64,000 nt of DNA from an uncultured Acidovorax sp. (lineage in GTDB: Bacteria > Pseudomonadota > Gammaproteobacteria > Burkholderiales > Burkholderiaceae_C), in contig CAJYKV010000020.1 in the NCBI GenBank assembly GCA_913774955.1, positions 248,001-312,000 on the forward strand, in the 5' to 3' direction. Shown one piece after another: positions 27,544 through 37,867 of this stretch. Made by a program: the position numbers and the translations under genes. Numbering within the stretch: position 1 is the first letter of the stretch; every line of letters begins with the position of its first letter. The notes under the pieces were generated by a model that was given only the letters and a program-made list of their open reading frames with translations, was not told where the DNA came from and made no database searches.

Positions 27544-28446
27544 ATGAACCTGCCCAGACTTGCTGAACCCGTACCCCATTCGGCTGGAGTGAAGCGGCCA
27601 TCGCGCATGCTGCCCTCGCTCGCTTGCGACAGCCACATGCACATCTTCGACCGGCGTTTCGCACCGTCGCCGCACTGGCCGCGCACGCCGCCCGATGCGC
27701 CGGTGGCCGCCTACCGCCGGCTGCAGCAGCGGCTGGGCACGTCGCGCGCGGTGGTGGTCACCCCGTCCACCTACGGCACCGACAACGCCTGCACGCTCGA
27801 CGCGCTGGACCAGCTGGGCGAAGGCGCGCGCGGCGTGGCCGTGGTCGGGCAGGACATCTCCGCTGCCGAACTGTCCCGCCTCGCAGCGCGGCGGGTGCGG
27901 GGGCTGCGTGTCAACTTCGTCTCGCCGCAGTCGTGGGGCGAGACCACGCCCGACATGCTGGACAATCTGGCGCGGCAGGTGGCAGTCCACCCGGACTGCT
28001 GCGGCTGGCACATCCAGGTGTTCGCGCAGCCGGCGCAGATCGTGGCGATGGCGCCGCTGCTGCGGGAATTGCCGCTGCCGCTGGTGATCGACCACCTGGG
28101 GCGCATCGACCCGGCCGAAGGCACCGCGGCTTCGGCCTATGGCGTGCTGCGCGGGCTGCTGGACGGCGGCCACACCTGGGTCAAGCTCTCGGGCGCCTAC
28201 ATGCGGTCCGCGGCGCAGGGCCCCGGTTACGCCGATATGCTGCCCCTGGGCCGCGCGCTGGTACAGGCCGCGCCCGAGCGGCTCGTGTGGGGCAGCGACT
28301 GGCCGCACACCACCGAGGCGCCCGGCAGCGTGGACGATGCCGCGCTGGTGGAACTGCTGCGGGCCTGGGCGGGCTCGGACGACGCCATGGATGCCATCCT
28401 GGTGGACAACCCCGCGCGTCTCTACGGTTTCGGCGCGGCGGCCTGA
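27544..28446 (+). CDS. Lactonase-type amidohydrolase 2
   Basis: 300 residues, paralogous to the protein at 21702: both contain VTPSTYGTDN, a DH-x-GRI strand end and VWGSDWPH. The metal motif is CDSHMHIFD (H31, H33). The closest described reactions are those of 2-pyrone-4,6-dicarboxylate lactonase and D-galactarolactone isomerase. The insertion SPQSWGETTPDM and the WHIQVFAQ strand differ from paralogue 1, suggesting different substrates. The ATG at 27544 leaves a 20-residue nonconserved head; the ATG at 27607 (MLPSLACDS) would start near the barrel and cannot be excluded. Cytoplasmic. Confidence 0.83.
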   Translation: MNLPRLAEPVPHSAGVKRPSRMLPSLACDSHMHIFDRRFAPSPHWPRTPPDAPVAAYRRLQQRLGTSRAVVVTPSTYGTDNACTLDALDQLGEGARGVAVVGQDISAAELSRLAARRVRGLRVNFVSPQSWGETTPDMLDNLARQVAVHPDCCGWHIQVFAQPAQIVAMAPLLRELPLPLVIDHLGRIDPAEGTAASAYGVLRGLLDGGHTWVKLSGAYMRSAAQGPGYADMLPLGRALVQAAPERLVWGSDWPHTTEAPGSVDDAALVELLRAWAGSDDAMDAILVDNPARLYGFGAAA

Positions 28447-28517
28447 ACACCGCGCATCCGTCCGACCGAACGCGAGACCCCTGCCACCGACGAATCCCCA
28501 GAAAAGCGAACCATTCC

Positions 28518-29435
28518 ATGTTCCTGCTGCAGCCCCCCCAGATCCGTGACCTGGAAACCTTCACGGCCATGCCGGCCGACCTGCGCCGCGCCGAGCGCAG
28601 CGACTGGGCCGACGCCAACCGCGGCGGCACGGTCACGGATTCCTTCCTCGAAGGCCCGGTGTTCGACGATGCGGGCAACCTCTACGTGAGCGACATTCCC
28701 TGGGGCCGCATCTTCCGCATCGATCCGCAGGGCGCCTGGAGCCTCGTGGCCGAATACGACGGCGAGCCGAACGGCATGAAGTTCCTCGATGCCGGCACGC
28801 TGCTCATCACCGACTACAAGAACGGGCTGGTGCGGCTCGACGTCGGCACAGGGCAGGTGTCGCCGTACCTGGAGCGCCGCAACAGCGAGCGCTTCAAGGG
28901 CGTCAACGACCTCGTCTTCGATGCGCAGGGCAATCTCTACTTCACCGACCAGGGGCAGAGCGGCCTGCACGACCCATCCGGGCGCCTCTACCGGCTGCGG
29001 CCGAATGGCCAGCTCGATCTGCTGCTGCACAACGTGCCCAGTCCCAACGGCGTGGCGCTCTCGCCCGATGGCCGCGTGCTGTACCTGGCCGTCACGCGCG
29101 GCAACTGCGTCTGGCGCGTGCCGCTGCTGGCGGACGGCAGCGTGGCCAAGGTGAGCCAGTTCTTCACGTCCTACGGTCCCAGCGGGCCGGACGGGCTGGC
29201 CGTGGACGCGCAGGGCCGCCTGCTGGTCGCCAACCCGGGGCTCGGGCTGGTGTGGGTGCTGAACGGGCGTGCCGAGCCCGAGGTGGTGCTGCGCGGCGTG
29301 CCCGGCAGCTCCACCACCAACCTCGCCTTCGGTGGGGAGGGGCGGCGCACGCTCTACGTGACCGACTCCACGCACGGCCGCGTGCTGCGCACTACCGTGG
29401 CCGCAGCGGGGCTGCCGTTGCACCGCGCCGGCTGA
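28518..29435 (+). CDS. SMP-30/gluconolactonase-like hydrolase
   Basis: 305 residues of a six-bladed propeller. Metal ligands expected for the family are visible: the Glu in FLEGPVFDDAGNLYVSD, the Asn in SPNGVALSPDGRVLY, and the Asp in GPDGLAVDAQGRLLVAN. These enzymes open aldono-lactones using a divalent metal. Coming after two amidohydrolase-type lactonases, it strengthens a lactone-degrading theme for the cluster. The ATG at 28518 has a weak upstream purine stretch. It is the last gene of the cluster before katG, 196 bases away. Confidence 0.87.
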   Translation: MFLLQPPQIRDLETFTAMPADLRRAERSDWADANRGGTVTDSFLEGPVFDDAGNLYVSDIPWGRIFRIDPQGAWSLVAEYDGEPNGMKFLDAGTLLITDYKNGLVRLDVGTGQVSPYLERRNSERFKGVNDLVFDAQGNLYFTDQGQSGLHDPSGRLYRLRPNGQLDLLLHNVPSPNGVALSPDGRVLYLAVTRGNCVWRVPLLADGSVAKVSQFFTSYGPSGPDGLAVDAQGRLLVANPGLGLVWVLNGRAEPEVVLRGVPGSSTTNLAFGGEGRRTLYVTDSTHGRVLRTTVAAAGLPLHRAG

Positions 29436-29559
29436 GCCCTTCGCCTGCCGGCTCGGGTTGCGCCGCGCGGACCGGTGCCCGGTGCCGCACGGGTTTTGCC
29501 CCCGCATGGCCACGTCTGGCACGGCTGCGGGTTTGGCAAAGCCTATGGGAGAGATTTGA

Positions 29560-31881
<2,322 letters not shown>

Positions 31882-31912
31882 CCGCCCGGCGCGGCCACCC
31901 CGCTGCCGCCCG

Positions 31913-31948
31913 GCCCGCTGCCCTGGAAAGGGGCGGCGGGCTTTTTTT
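31913..31948 (+). terminator. Rho-independent terminator after katG
   Basis: GCCCGC-T-GCCC and GGGC-G-GCGGGC form a 10-bp stem with one small internal mismatch and a TGGAAAG loop, followed by seven T at 31942-31948. It begins 31 bases after the katG stop. Confidence 0.9.
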
Positions 31949-32022
31949 CGTTGGCGGGCGGCGGGCGGCATACTCCCTGCCGGTGCACGGGGTACCCGAT
32001 TTTTCACACAATGGAAGCGACA

Positions 32023-33498
32023 ATGAACAACAACAAGGTGGGAGCAGTGGCGGCAGCGGTCGCGCTGGTCGTGGCGGCATACGGTGGCGCGACCTGGTAC
32101 CTGGGCCAGCGCGTGCAGACGGGATACCAGGACGCCGTGGCCGGACTGCGCCAAGCGCTCGGCGATGGGGCGGTGGTGTCCAGCGATTACGACAAGGGAT
32201 TCTTTTCGTCCACGGCCCGCCTGGTGCTGCAGTGGGCGCCGCCGGCCGCGGAGGAGGGCGCTCCCGCGCCCACGCCGCTGCGGCTGATCGTGGACACCGT
32301 GGTGCGGCACGGCCCGCTGGCCGGTGCACGGGTGGCCGCCGCGGTGGCGGACTACCGGTTCACGCTGGAAGGGCTGGACGACCAGGCCCGGGCCAGCCTG
32401 GCGAAGGCCTCCGCTCCCTAGCTGCAGAGCGTGCACCACCTCACGGGCAGCCACGACCTGCACCTCAGGCTGCCCGCGGGCGAGGCGGCGGGCGGCGACG
32501 GCGTGGCCCTCCGGTGGCGGGAGATGGTCTCCGACTTCGCCATCGGCCGGGACCACCACCGTCTGCAAGGCAGCTTCCGGTGGCCCGAGTTCACCATGAC
32601 GGGCATCCCGGACGCTGCCGCGCAGGCGACGGCAGAGGAAGAAGAGGAAGAGAACGACGCCGACGAAACCGAGTCCGCCGGACCGGTGGACCGCACGTCG
32701 ATCACCGTGGAGGGCATGGCCGGGACCTTCGACTACGTTCCGATCAACGGACTCTGGGGCATCGGGCCCGGCAAGGCGGACGTGCGCGTCGCGCGGGTGG
32801 CGGCGAGTGTGCAGCCCGCGGAAGGCGGCGATTCCCGCCCCAGGCTGGATGTCAAAAACGCCGCGGCGGTCTACGCCATCGACGCGACCGACAGCACGGT
32901 GGGCATGACGACGACGATGAATGCGTCGGGGCGCATCGGCTCCCTCGACTTCGAGTCGATCGGCCTGGAAGAGAAAATCCAGCGCATCGACATCGAAGCC
33001 CTCCGCAACTTCCAGCGCACGATGCTCGACGGCTACCGCGCGGGCGGCATCGCCCAGGCGATGGCCTCGATGGAAGAGCGCGGCGCGGCCGTGCTCATGG
33101 AGAACGCGCCCCGCCTGGTCGGCGCCTTGCCCGCCTATTCGATGAAGATGAAGGCCACCTACCAGGGGCGCACCGGCGAGCTGGAATACGGCGCCGAAGT
33201 GAAGCGCGCGCCTTCCGACGCGGAGGTGGCGAAATCGGGTTGGGTGTCGGCGTTGATGAAGACCTCCGAGCTGCAGGCGTCGGCCCGCGTTCCCAGGGCC
33301 TGGGCGCAGCCGCTGGCGCAGTCCATGGGCCGGCCCGATGCCCGGCCGCAGGACGTGGACGCCATGGTGGCCATGGCCCAGTCGTCGGGCTATCTGGTGC
33401 AGGACGGCGAGTTCCTGGCCAGCGCGATCCAGTGGAAGCCGGACCAGCTGACGCTGAACGGCAAGGCCTTGCCGGTGCCCTTCGGCGCAGCGCGCTGA
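32023..33498 (+). pseudogene. DUF945 (YdgA-like) gene interrupted by an in-frame amber codon
   Basis: A single reading frame of 492 codons carries a DUF945 protein. It has an N-terminal membrane/signal helix (AAAVALVVAAYGGATWYLG), and then QTGYQDAVAGLRQALGDGAV and the DYDKGFFSSTARLVL motif of the family. A TAG at 32419-32421 stops it after 132 residues. The frame then continues without shift through SVHHLTGSHDLHLRLPAG to the natural C-terminus. The total length agrees with intact family members (about 500 residues). A single C-to-T change of a CAG codon would explain the stop. Either the gene is newly inactivated or the base is a sequencing error. The start is the ATG at 32023 with GGAAG upstream. 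Members are exported proteins of poorly known function. Confidence 0.85.
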
Positions 33499-33612
33499 CC
33501 GCGGCTCCGCGGGGGCTTGTCCTTTCCCGCGGGCCGGCCATGGCCTCCGGGGATGGCGGATCAGGGTTTGCCGCAATAGACTCGGTCATCGCATCACTGG
33601 GAGAGCCAATTC

Positions 33613-34893
33613 ATGCACTCGGACATCGTGATCGTGGGCGGCGGGGCCGGCGGGCTGGAACTGGCGGCCCGCCTCGGACGCAGCCTGGGGGCGCGGCAGG
33701 GGCGCGAGCGCGTGCTGCTGGTCGACCGTTCGCCGTTCCACATCTGGAAACCCACCCTCCACGAGGTGGCCGCGGGCACGCTCGATGCGCACCAGGAAGG
33801 GTTGTCGTATCCCGTGCTCGCCCGGCGCAACCATTTCGGGTTCGCCATCGGCGACCTCACCGGGCTCGATACCGCGCGCAAGACCATCGAGCTCGCCGAG
33901 ATCCGCAACGCCGAAGGCGTTCTGCTGGTGCCCCGCCGCACGGTGAGCTACACCCGGCTGGTGCTGGCGATCGGCAGCGGCTCCAACGCCTTCGGCACGC
34001 CGGGCATCGAGCACGCCTACCTGCTCGAGAACGTGCGCGATGCCCAGCGCTTCCATGCCGACTGGCTGGGCGCGTGCGCGCGGGCCTCGTTCTCCGAGAG
34101 CCGGGCACTGTCGATCGCCATCGTCGGCGCGGGCGCGACCGGGGTGGAACTCTCCGCCGAGCTGCTGGAGGCCTATGCCGAGCTGCTGGAAAGCCTGGGC
34201 ACCAGCCAGCGTTTCCGGCTGGACATCACCCTGGTCGAGGGCGGCAGCCGCATCCTGGGCGGTCTGCCGGAAAAGATCTCCGAACAGGCCGAAGTGGCGC
34301 TGCGCCGCAAGCAGGTGCAGGTGCTCACCGGCACGCGCGTGACCGAGATCCGCCGCGGCGCGCTCGTCACCCCCGCCGGCGAGATCCCCGCCGACATGGT
34401 GGTCTGGGCGGCCGGCATCAAGGCCGCCGAGGGCAATGCCCGCCTGGGGCTGGAAGTCAATCGACTCCACCAGTTCGTCGTGGACGACCGCCTGCGCACC
34501 TCGGCGCCCGACGTCCTGGCCATGGGCGACTGCGCCGCCTGCCCCTGGGGCGAAGGCAGGATCGTCCCCGCCCGCGCGCAGGCCGCCCACCAGCAGGCGG
34601 ACTACCTCGCGAAGGTGCTGGGAGCGCTGCTGCGCGAGCGCGAGGTGACCGAGCCCTTCGTCTACAAGGATTTCGGCTCGCTCGTGTCGCTGGGCGACAA
34701 CAAGGGCGTGGGCAACCTCATGGGCGGCCTCGGCGGGCGAAACTTCTTCGTCGAAGGCCTGATCGCCAAGTGGATGTACATCTCGCTGCACCTGAACCAC
34801 CACCGCGCCATCCTGGGCACGGGCAAGACGGTGGTGCTGGCGCTCGCACGGCTGCTGCAGCAGCGCGTGTCCGGCCGGCTCAAGCTGCACTGA
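33613..34893 (+). CDS. ndh: Type II NADH dehydrogenase (NDH-2)
   Basis: 426 residues. FAD motif DIVIVGGGAGGLELAARLG at residues 4-22 and NADH motif IAIVGAGATGVELSAELLEA in the middle, with FAD-contact DVLAMGDCAACPW near residue 300. The C-terminal amphipathic and hydrophobic part (FVEGLIAKWMYISLHLNHH) attaches it to the inner membrane. It transfers electrons from NADH to quinone without proton pumping. GGGAGAGCCAATTC precedes the ATG at 33613. It follows the broken DUF945 gene and converges with the PAS-LuxR regulator. Confidence 0.92.
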   Translation: MHSDIVIVGGGAGGLELAARLGRSLGARQGRERVLLVDRSPFHIWKPTLHEVAAGTLDAHQEGLSYPVLARRNHFGFAIGDLTGLDTARKTIELAEIRNAEGVLLVPRRTVSYTRLVLAIGSGSNAFGTPGIEHAYLLENVRDAQRFHADWLGACARASFSESRALSIAIVGAGATGVELSAELLEAYAELLESLGTSQRFRLDITLVEGGSRILGGLPEKISEQAEVALRRKQVQVLTGTRVTEIRRGALVTPAGEIPADMVVWAAGIKAAEGNARLGLEVNRLHQFVVDDRLRTSAPDVLAMGDCAACPWGEGRIVPARAQAAHQQADYLAKVLGALLREREVTEPFVYKDFGSLVSLGDNKGVGNLMGGLGGRNFFVEGLIAKWMYISLHLNHHRAILGTGKTVVLALARLLQQRVSGRLKLH

Positions 34894-34929
34894 GCCGGCG
34901 TGGGACGGAAAGGGGGCCTGCGGGCGGCC

Positions 34930-35475
34930 TCAACCCGCCATCAGCTTCTGCACGAGATCGGCCGCGGTCGATGCCGCGTACTTGCGCATCAGCCGCGCGC
35001 GGTAGATCTCCACCGTGCGGTGGCTGATCTCCAGCGTCCGTCCGATTTCCTTGGAGGTCATGCCGTCCAGCAGCCGCGCAGCCACCTCGCGCTCGCGCCC
35101 CGTGAGCTCGGCCTTCACCGGGCGCTGCGCGCTCAGGTCCTCGAAGCTCCAGATGCCCGACTCGTGCGGCGCCTCGCGGTTGAGCGCGCGTCCCGAAACA
35201 TGGCACCAGAACACCTCGCCGCTGGCCCGCTTCATGATGCGGTTGTCGGCATAGTGGCCCTTCGCGTTCAGGATCGGCTCCATGCGCCTGCCCAGCCGCT
35301 CGTATTCGTCGGCGCTCGGGTAGAGAATGCGGAAGGATTGGCCGATCAGCACCTCGCGCGAGGCACCGAACATTTCGCAGACATGGCGGTTGCAGTCCAC
35401 CATCGTACGGTGGCGCGATATGACCAGGCCCACCGGGGCCATGTCGAACGCGAGGCGGTAATCGGCGACATCCAT
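34930..35475 (-). CDS. PAS domain LuxR-type transcriptional regulator
   Basis: 181 residues. Residues 5-110 are a PAS sensor (FDMAPVGLVISRHRTMVDCN, then GQSFRILYPSADEYERLG). Residues 118-178 are a LuxR/FixJ helix-turn-helix (LTGREREVAARLLDGMTSKE, then ISHRTVEIYRARLMRKY). There is no receiver domain, so it is a one-component sensor, possibly haem- or flavin-free and ligand-binding. It diverges from the CoA-transferase genes over 78 bp that contain a perfect inverted repeat ACTACGTA-N6-TACGTAGT, its probable operator. It likely controls ketone-body or oxo-acid use. Confidence 0.9.
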   Translation of the reverse strand: MDVADYRLAFDMAPVGLVISRHRTMVDCNRHVCEMFGASREVLIGQSFRILYPSADEYERLGRRMEPILNAKGHYADNRIMKRASGEVFWCHVSGRALNREAPHESGIWSFEDLSAQRPVKAELTGREREVAARLLDGMTSKEIGRTLEISHRTVEIYRARLMRKYAASTAADLVQKLMAG

Positions 35476-35492
35476 GGAAGTATTTAGGGAAA

Positions 35493-35514
35493 ACTACGTA
35501 ACAGGGTACGTAGT
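35493..35514. promoter_or_regulatory. Inverted repeat ACTACGTA-N6-TACGTAGT, probable operator of the PAS-LuxR regulator
   Basis: The two 8-base arms are exact complements with a 6-base spacer, sitting 17 bp from the regulator start and 39 bp from the CoA-transferase start. A further partial half-site ATCGTAG follows at about 35515. This symmetry and position are those expected of a LuxR-type dimer acting on both divergent genes. Confidence 0.7.
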
Positions 35515-35553
35515 ATCGTAGCGGCCATCCACCTTGATGTTGAGGAGTCTCCA

Positions 35554-36375
35554 GTGAACAAGCTTTTTCCTTCCGCGGCCGAGGCGCTCAAGGGCGTCGT
35601 GGCCGACGGCCAGATGCTGGCCGTCGGCGGTTTCGGGCTCTGCGGCATCCCCGAGGCGCTGATCGACGCGCTGCGCGACAGCGGCGTGAAGGGCCTCACC
35701 GTGATCTCCAACAATGCCGGCGTGGACGGCTTCGGGCTCGGCAAGCTGCTGGAGACGCGGCAGATCCGGAAGATGATCTCCTCCTACGTGGGCGAGAACA
35801 AGGAGTTCGAACGGCAGTACCTGGCCGGCGAACTGGAGCTGGAATTCACGCCCCAGGGCACGCTGGCCGAAAAGCTGCGCGCCGGCGGCGCGGGCATTCC
35901 CGCGTTCTTCACCAAGACCGGCGTGGGCACCATGGTGGCCGAGGGCAAGGAGCTGCGCGAGTTCGACGGCGAGACCTACGTCATGGAACGCTCGCTGGTG
36001 CCCGACGTGGCGCTGGTGAAGGCGCACCGCGCCGACAAGTCCGGCAACCTGCAGTTCCGCCTCACCGCGCGCAACTTCAACCCGGCGGCGGCCACCGCCG
36101 GCAAGGTGTGCATCGTGGAAGTCGAGGAAATCGTCGAGACCGGCGACATCGCCCCGGACGACGTCCACCTGCCCGGCATCTACGTGCACCGCATCGTGCA
36201 CAACCCCACGCCCGAGAAGCGCATCGAGAAGCGCACCGTGAGCGCCGCGGCGCCGGTCGATCCGGTCGCCGCCAAGGTCGAGGCCCAGACCGCCATCGCC
36301 CAGGCCGCCGCTGCGGCGGAAGCCGAACTGCCCGTCGTTCCCACCGTGCCTGCCAACAAGAAAGAAGGAGCCTGA
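35554..36375 (+). CDS. 3-oxoacid CoA-transferase subunit A
   Basis: 273 residues. [20 protein letters not shown] and the [20 protein letters not shown] block mark subunit A of succinyl-CoA:3-ketoacid CoA-transferases (ScoA/AtoD-like). The core ends about residue 229 (EKRIEKRT), and a 44-residue Ala/Pro/Val-rich tail follows that is absent from typical subunits of about 230 residues. It pairs with subunit B encoded immediately downstream (1-base gap). The complex moves CoA from succinyl-CoA to acetoacetate or a related oxo-acid. Likely controlled by the divergent PAS-LuxR protein. Cytoplasmic. Confidence 0.93.
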   Translation: MNKLFPSAAEALKGVVADGQMLAVGGFGLCGIPEALIDALRDSGVKGLTVISNNAGVDGFGLGKLLETRQIRKMISSYVGENKEFERQYLAGELELEFTPQGTLAEKLRAGGAGIPAFFTKTGVGTMVAEGKELREFDGETYVMERSLVPDVALVKAHRADKSGNLQFRLTARNFNPAAATAGKVCIVEVEEIVETGDIAPDDVHLPGIYVHRIVHNPTPEKRIEKRTVSAAAPVDPVAAKVEAQTAIAQAAAAAEAELPVVPTVPANKKEGA

Positions 36376-36376
36376 C

Positions 36377-37018
36377 ATGCCCTGGACCCAAGACCAGATG
36401 GCCGCGCGCGCGGCGCAAGAGCTGGAAGACGGCTTCTACGTGAACCTCGGCATCGGCATTCCGACCCTGGTCGCCAACCACACCGGCGACAAGGAGGTGT
36501 GGCTGCAGTCCGAGAACGGCATGCTCGGCATCGGCGCGTTTCCGACCGAAGACCAGGTGGATGCCGACCTCATCAACGCCGGCAAGCAGACGGTGACGAC
36601 CATCCCCGGCTCGTCCATCTTCGGCAGCGACCAGTCGTTCGCGATGATCCGCGGCGGCAAGATCAACCTCTCGATCCTGGGCGCGATGCAGGTGAGCGAG
36701 AAGGGCGACCTCGCCAACTGGATGATCCCCGGCAAGATGGTCAAGGGCATGGGCGGCGCCATGGACCTGGTGGCCGGCGTGAAGCGCGTGATCGTGCTGA
36801 TGGAACACGTCGCCCGCAAGAAGGACGGCACCGAAGACCTGAAGATCCTGCCGGAATGCACGCTGCCGCTGACCAGCGTCGGCGTGGTCGACCGCATCAT
36901 CACCGACCTGGCCGTGATGGACGTCACGCCCGACGGCCTGCGCGTGGTCGAACTCGCCCCAGGCGTGGAGTTCGACGCGCTCCAGGCCAAGACCGGCGTG
37001 AAGCTGCTGGCGTCCTGA
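36377..37018 (+). CDS. 3-oxoacid CoA-transferase subunit B
   Basis: 213 residues, normal length. The catalytic glutamate that forms the acyl-CoA thioester intermediate is E46 in [28 protein letters not shown] precedes it and [20 protein letters not shown] follows, all typical of ScoB. It follows subunit A by one base and has AAGGAGCC before the ATG. Together they form the heterotetrameric transferase of ketone-body or beta-ketoadipate-type metabolism; the precise oxo-acid is not decided by sequence. Confidence 0.95.
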   Translation: MPWTQDQMAARAAQELEDGFYVNLGIGIPTLVANHTGDKEVWLQSENGMLGIGAFPTEDQVDADLINAGKQTVTTIPGSSIFGSDQSFAMIRGGKINLSILGAMQVSEKGDLANWMIPGKMVKGMGGAMDLVAGVKRVIVLMEHVARKKDGTEDLKILPECTLPLTSVGVVDRIITDLAVMDVTPDGLRVVELAPGVEFDALQAKTGVKLLAS

Positions 37019-37276
37019 CGGCGCCAACCCCGCCCCCGAAGTGCTGCCGCGCCCTGCAGTGGACGGGCGGCGGAGCCAGGGGGGCCGGGGCAGGGCGGCG
37101 AATACCTGCAGGTGCCGTGGGGACGGCATGCCGGCCGACAGCGCGCAATGATAGAAAATGCGTAAATGTCACCACAAGTAACCACGGGGCTGCTATGCTG
37201 CCCCACACTTGGGGTGGCTGCGCCGGCGTGAGGTCGCCCGGTCGCGCACCGCCCCCGCTTCATCAAAGGATCCGAC

Positions 37277-37789
37277 ATGCTGTCCACCCCCTCGTCCTCG
37301 CACCACCGCTCGGGAGGCCAGGCCGCCGCCACCCCGCCCGCCGAGTACCTGACGTTCCGCCTGGGCCAGGAGGAATACGGCATCGACATCCTGCGCGTTC
37401 AGGAAATCCGCTCCTACGAGCAGCCCACGCGCATGGCCCATGCGCCCGAATTCATCAAGGGCGTGATCGACCTGCGCGGCGTGATCGTCCCGATCGTCGA
37501 CCTGCGCCTGAAGCTCAACTGCTCCAAGGCCGAGTACACCGACTTCACCGTCGTCATCATCCTGAACGTGGGCGGGACGGTGCTGGGTGCGGTGGTGGAC
37601 GCCGTCGCCGACGTGGTCGAGCTCTCGAAAGAGGCGATCCGTCCCGCGCCCCAGTTCCAGGGCCAGGTGGATTCCGCCTTCGTCACCGGCATCGCCACGC
37701 TCGGCGAGCGCATGCTGATCGTGATGGACATCGAATCGCTGCTCAGCAGCGCCGAGATGGGCCTGGTGCGCTCGGTCGCCACCAACTGA
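37277..37789 (+). CDS. cheW: CheW-like chemotaxis coupling protein
   Basis: 170 residues. A Ser/His/Gln-rich head of about 22 residues precedes a complete CheW domain: EYLTFRLGQEEYGIDILRVQEI, FIKGVIDLRGVIVPIVDLR, and GAVVDAVADVVELSKEAI. CheW links chemoreceptors to the CheA kinase at the inner membrane. No other chemotaxis or flagellar gene is in the window, so it is an isolated copy; whether it is the main CheW or an extra one cannot be told. The 258-base upstream region has an AT-rich patch near 37150 that may hold a promoter, but no clear sigma-28 consensus. Confidence 0.93.
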   Translation: MLSTPSSSHHRSGGQAAATPPAEYLTFRLGQEEYGIDILRVQEIRSYEQPTRMAHAPEFIKGVIDLRGVIVPIVDLRLKLNCSKAEYTDFTVVIILNVGGTVLGAVVDAVADVVELSKEAIRPAPQFQGQVDSAFVTGIATLGERMLIVMDIESLLSSAEMGLVRSVATN

Positions 37790-37867
37790 CGGGCGGGCGC
37801 CCCGGCGCCCTTGCCGGTTTCCACCCGTGCCACTGTCCGTGCGCAGGGCGGCGCGAATAGGCACTCC

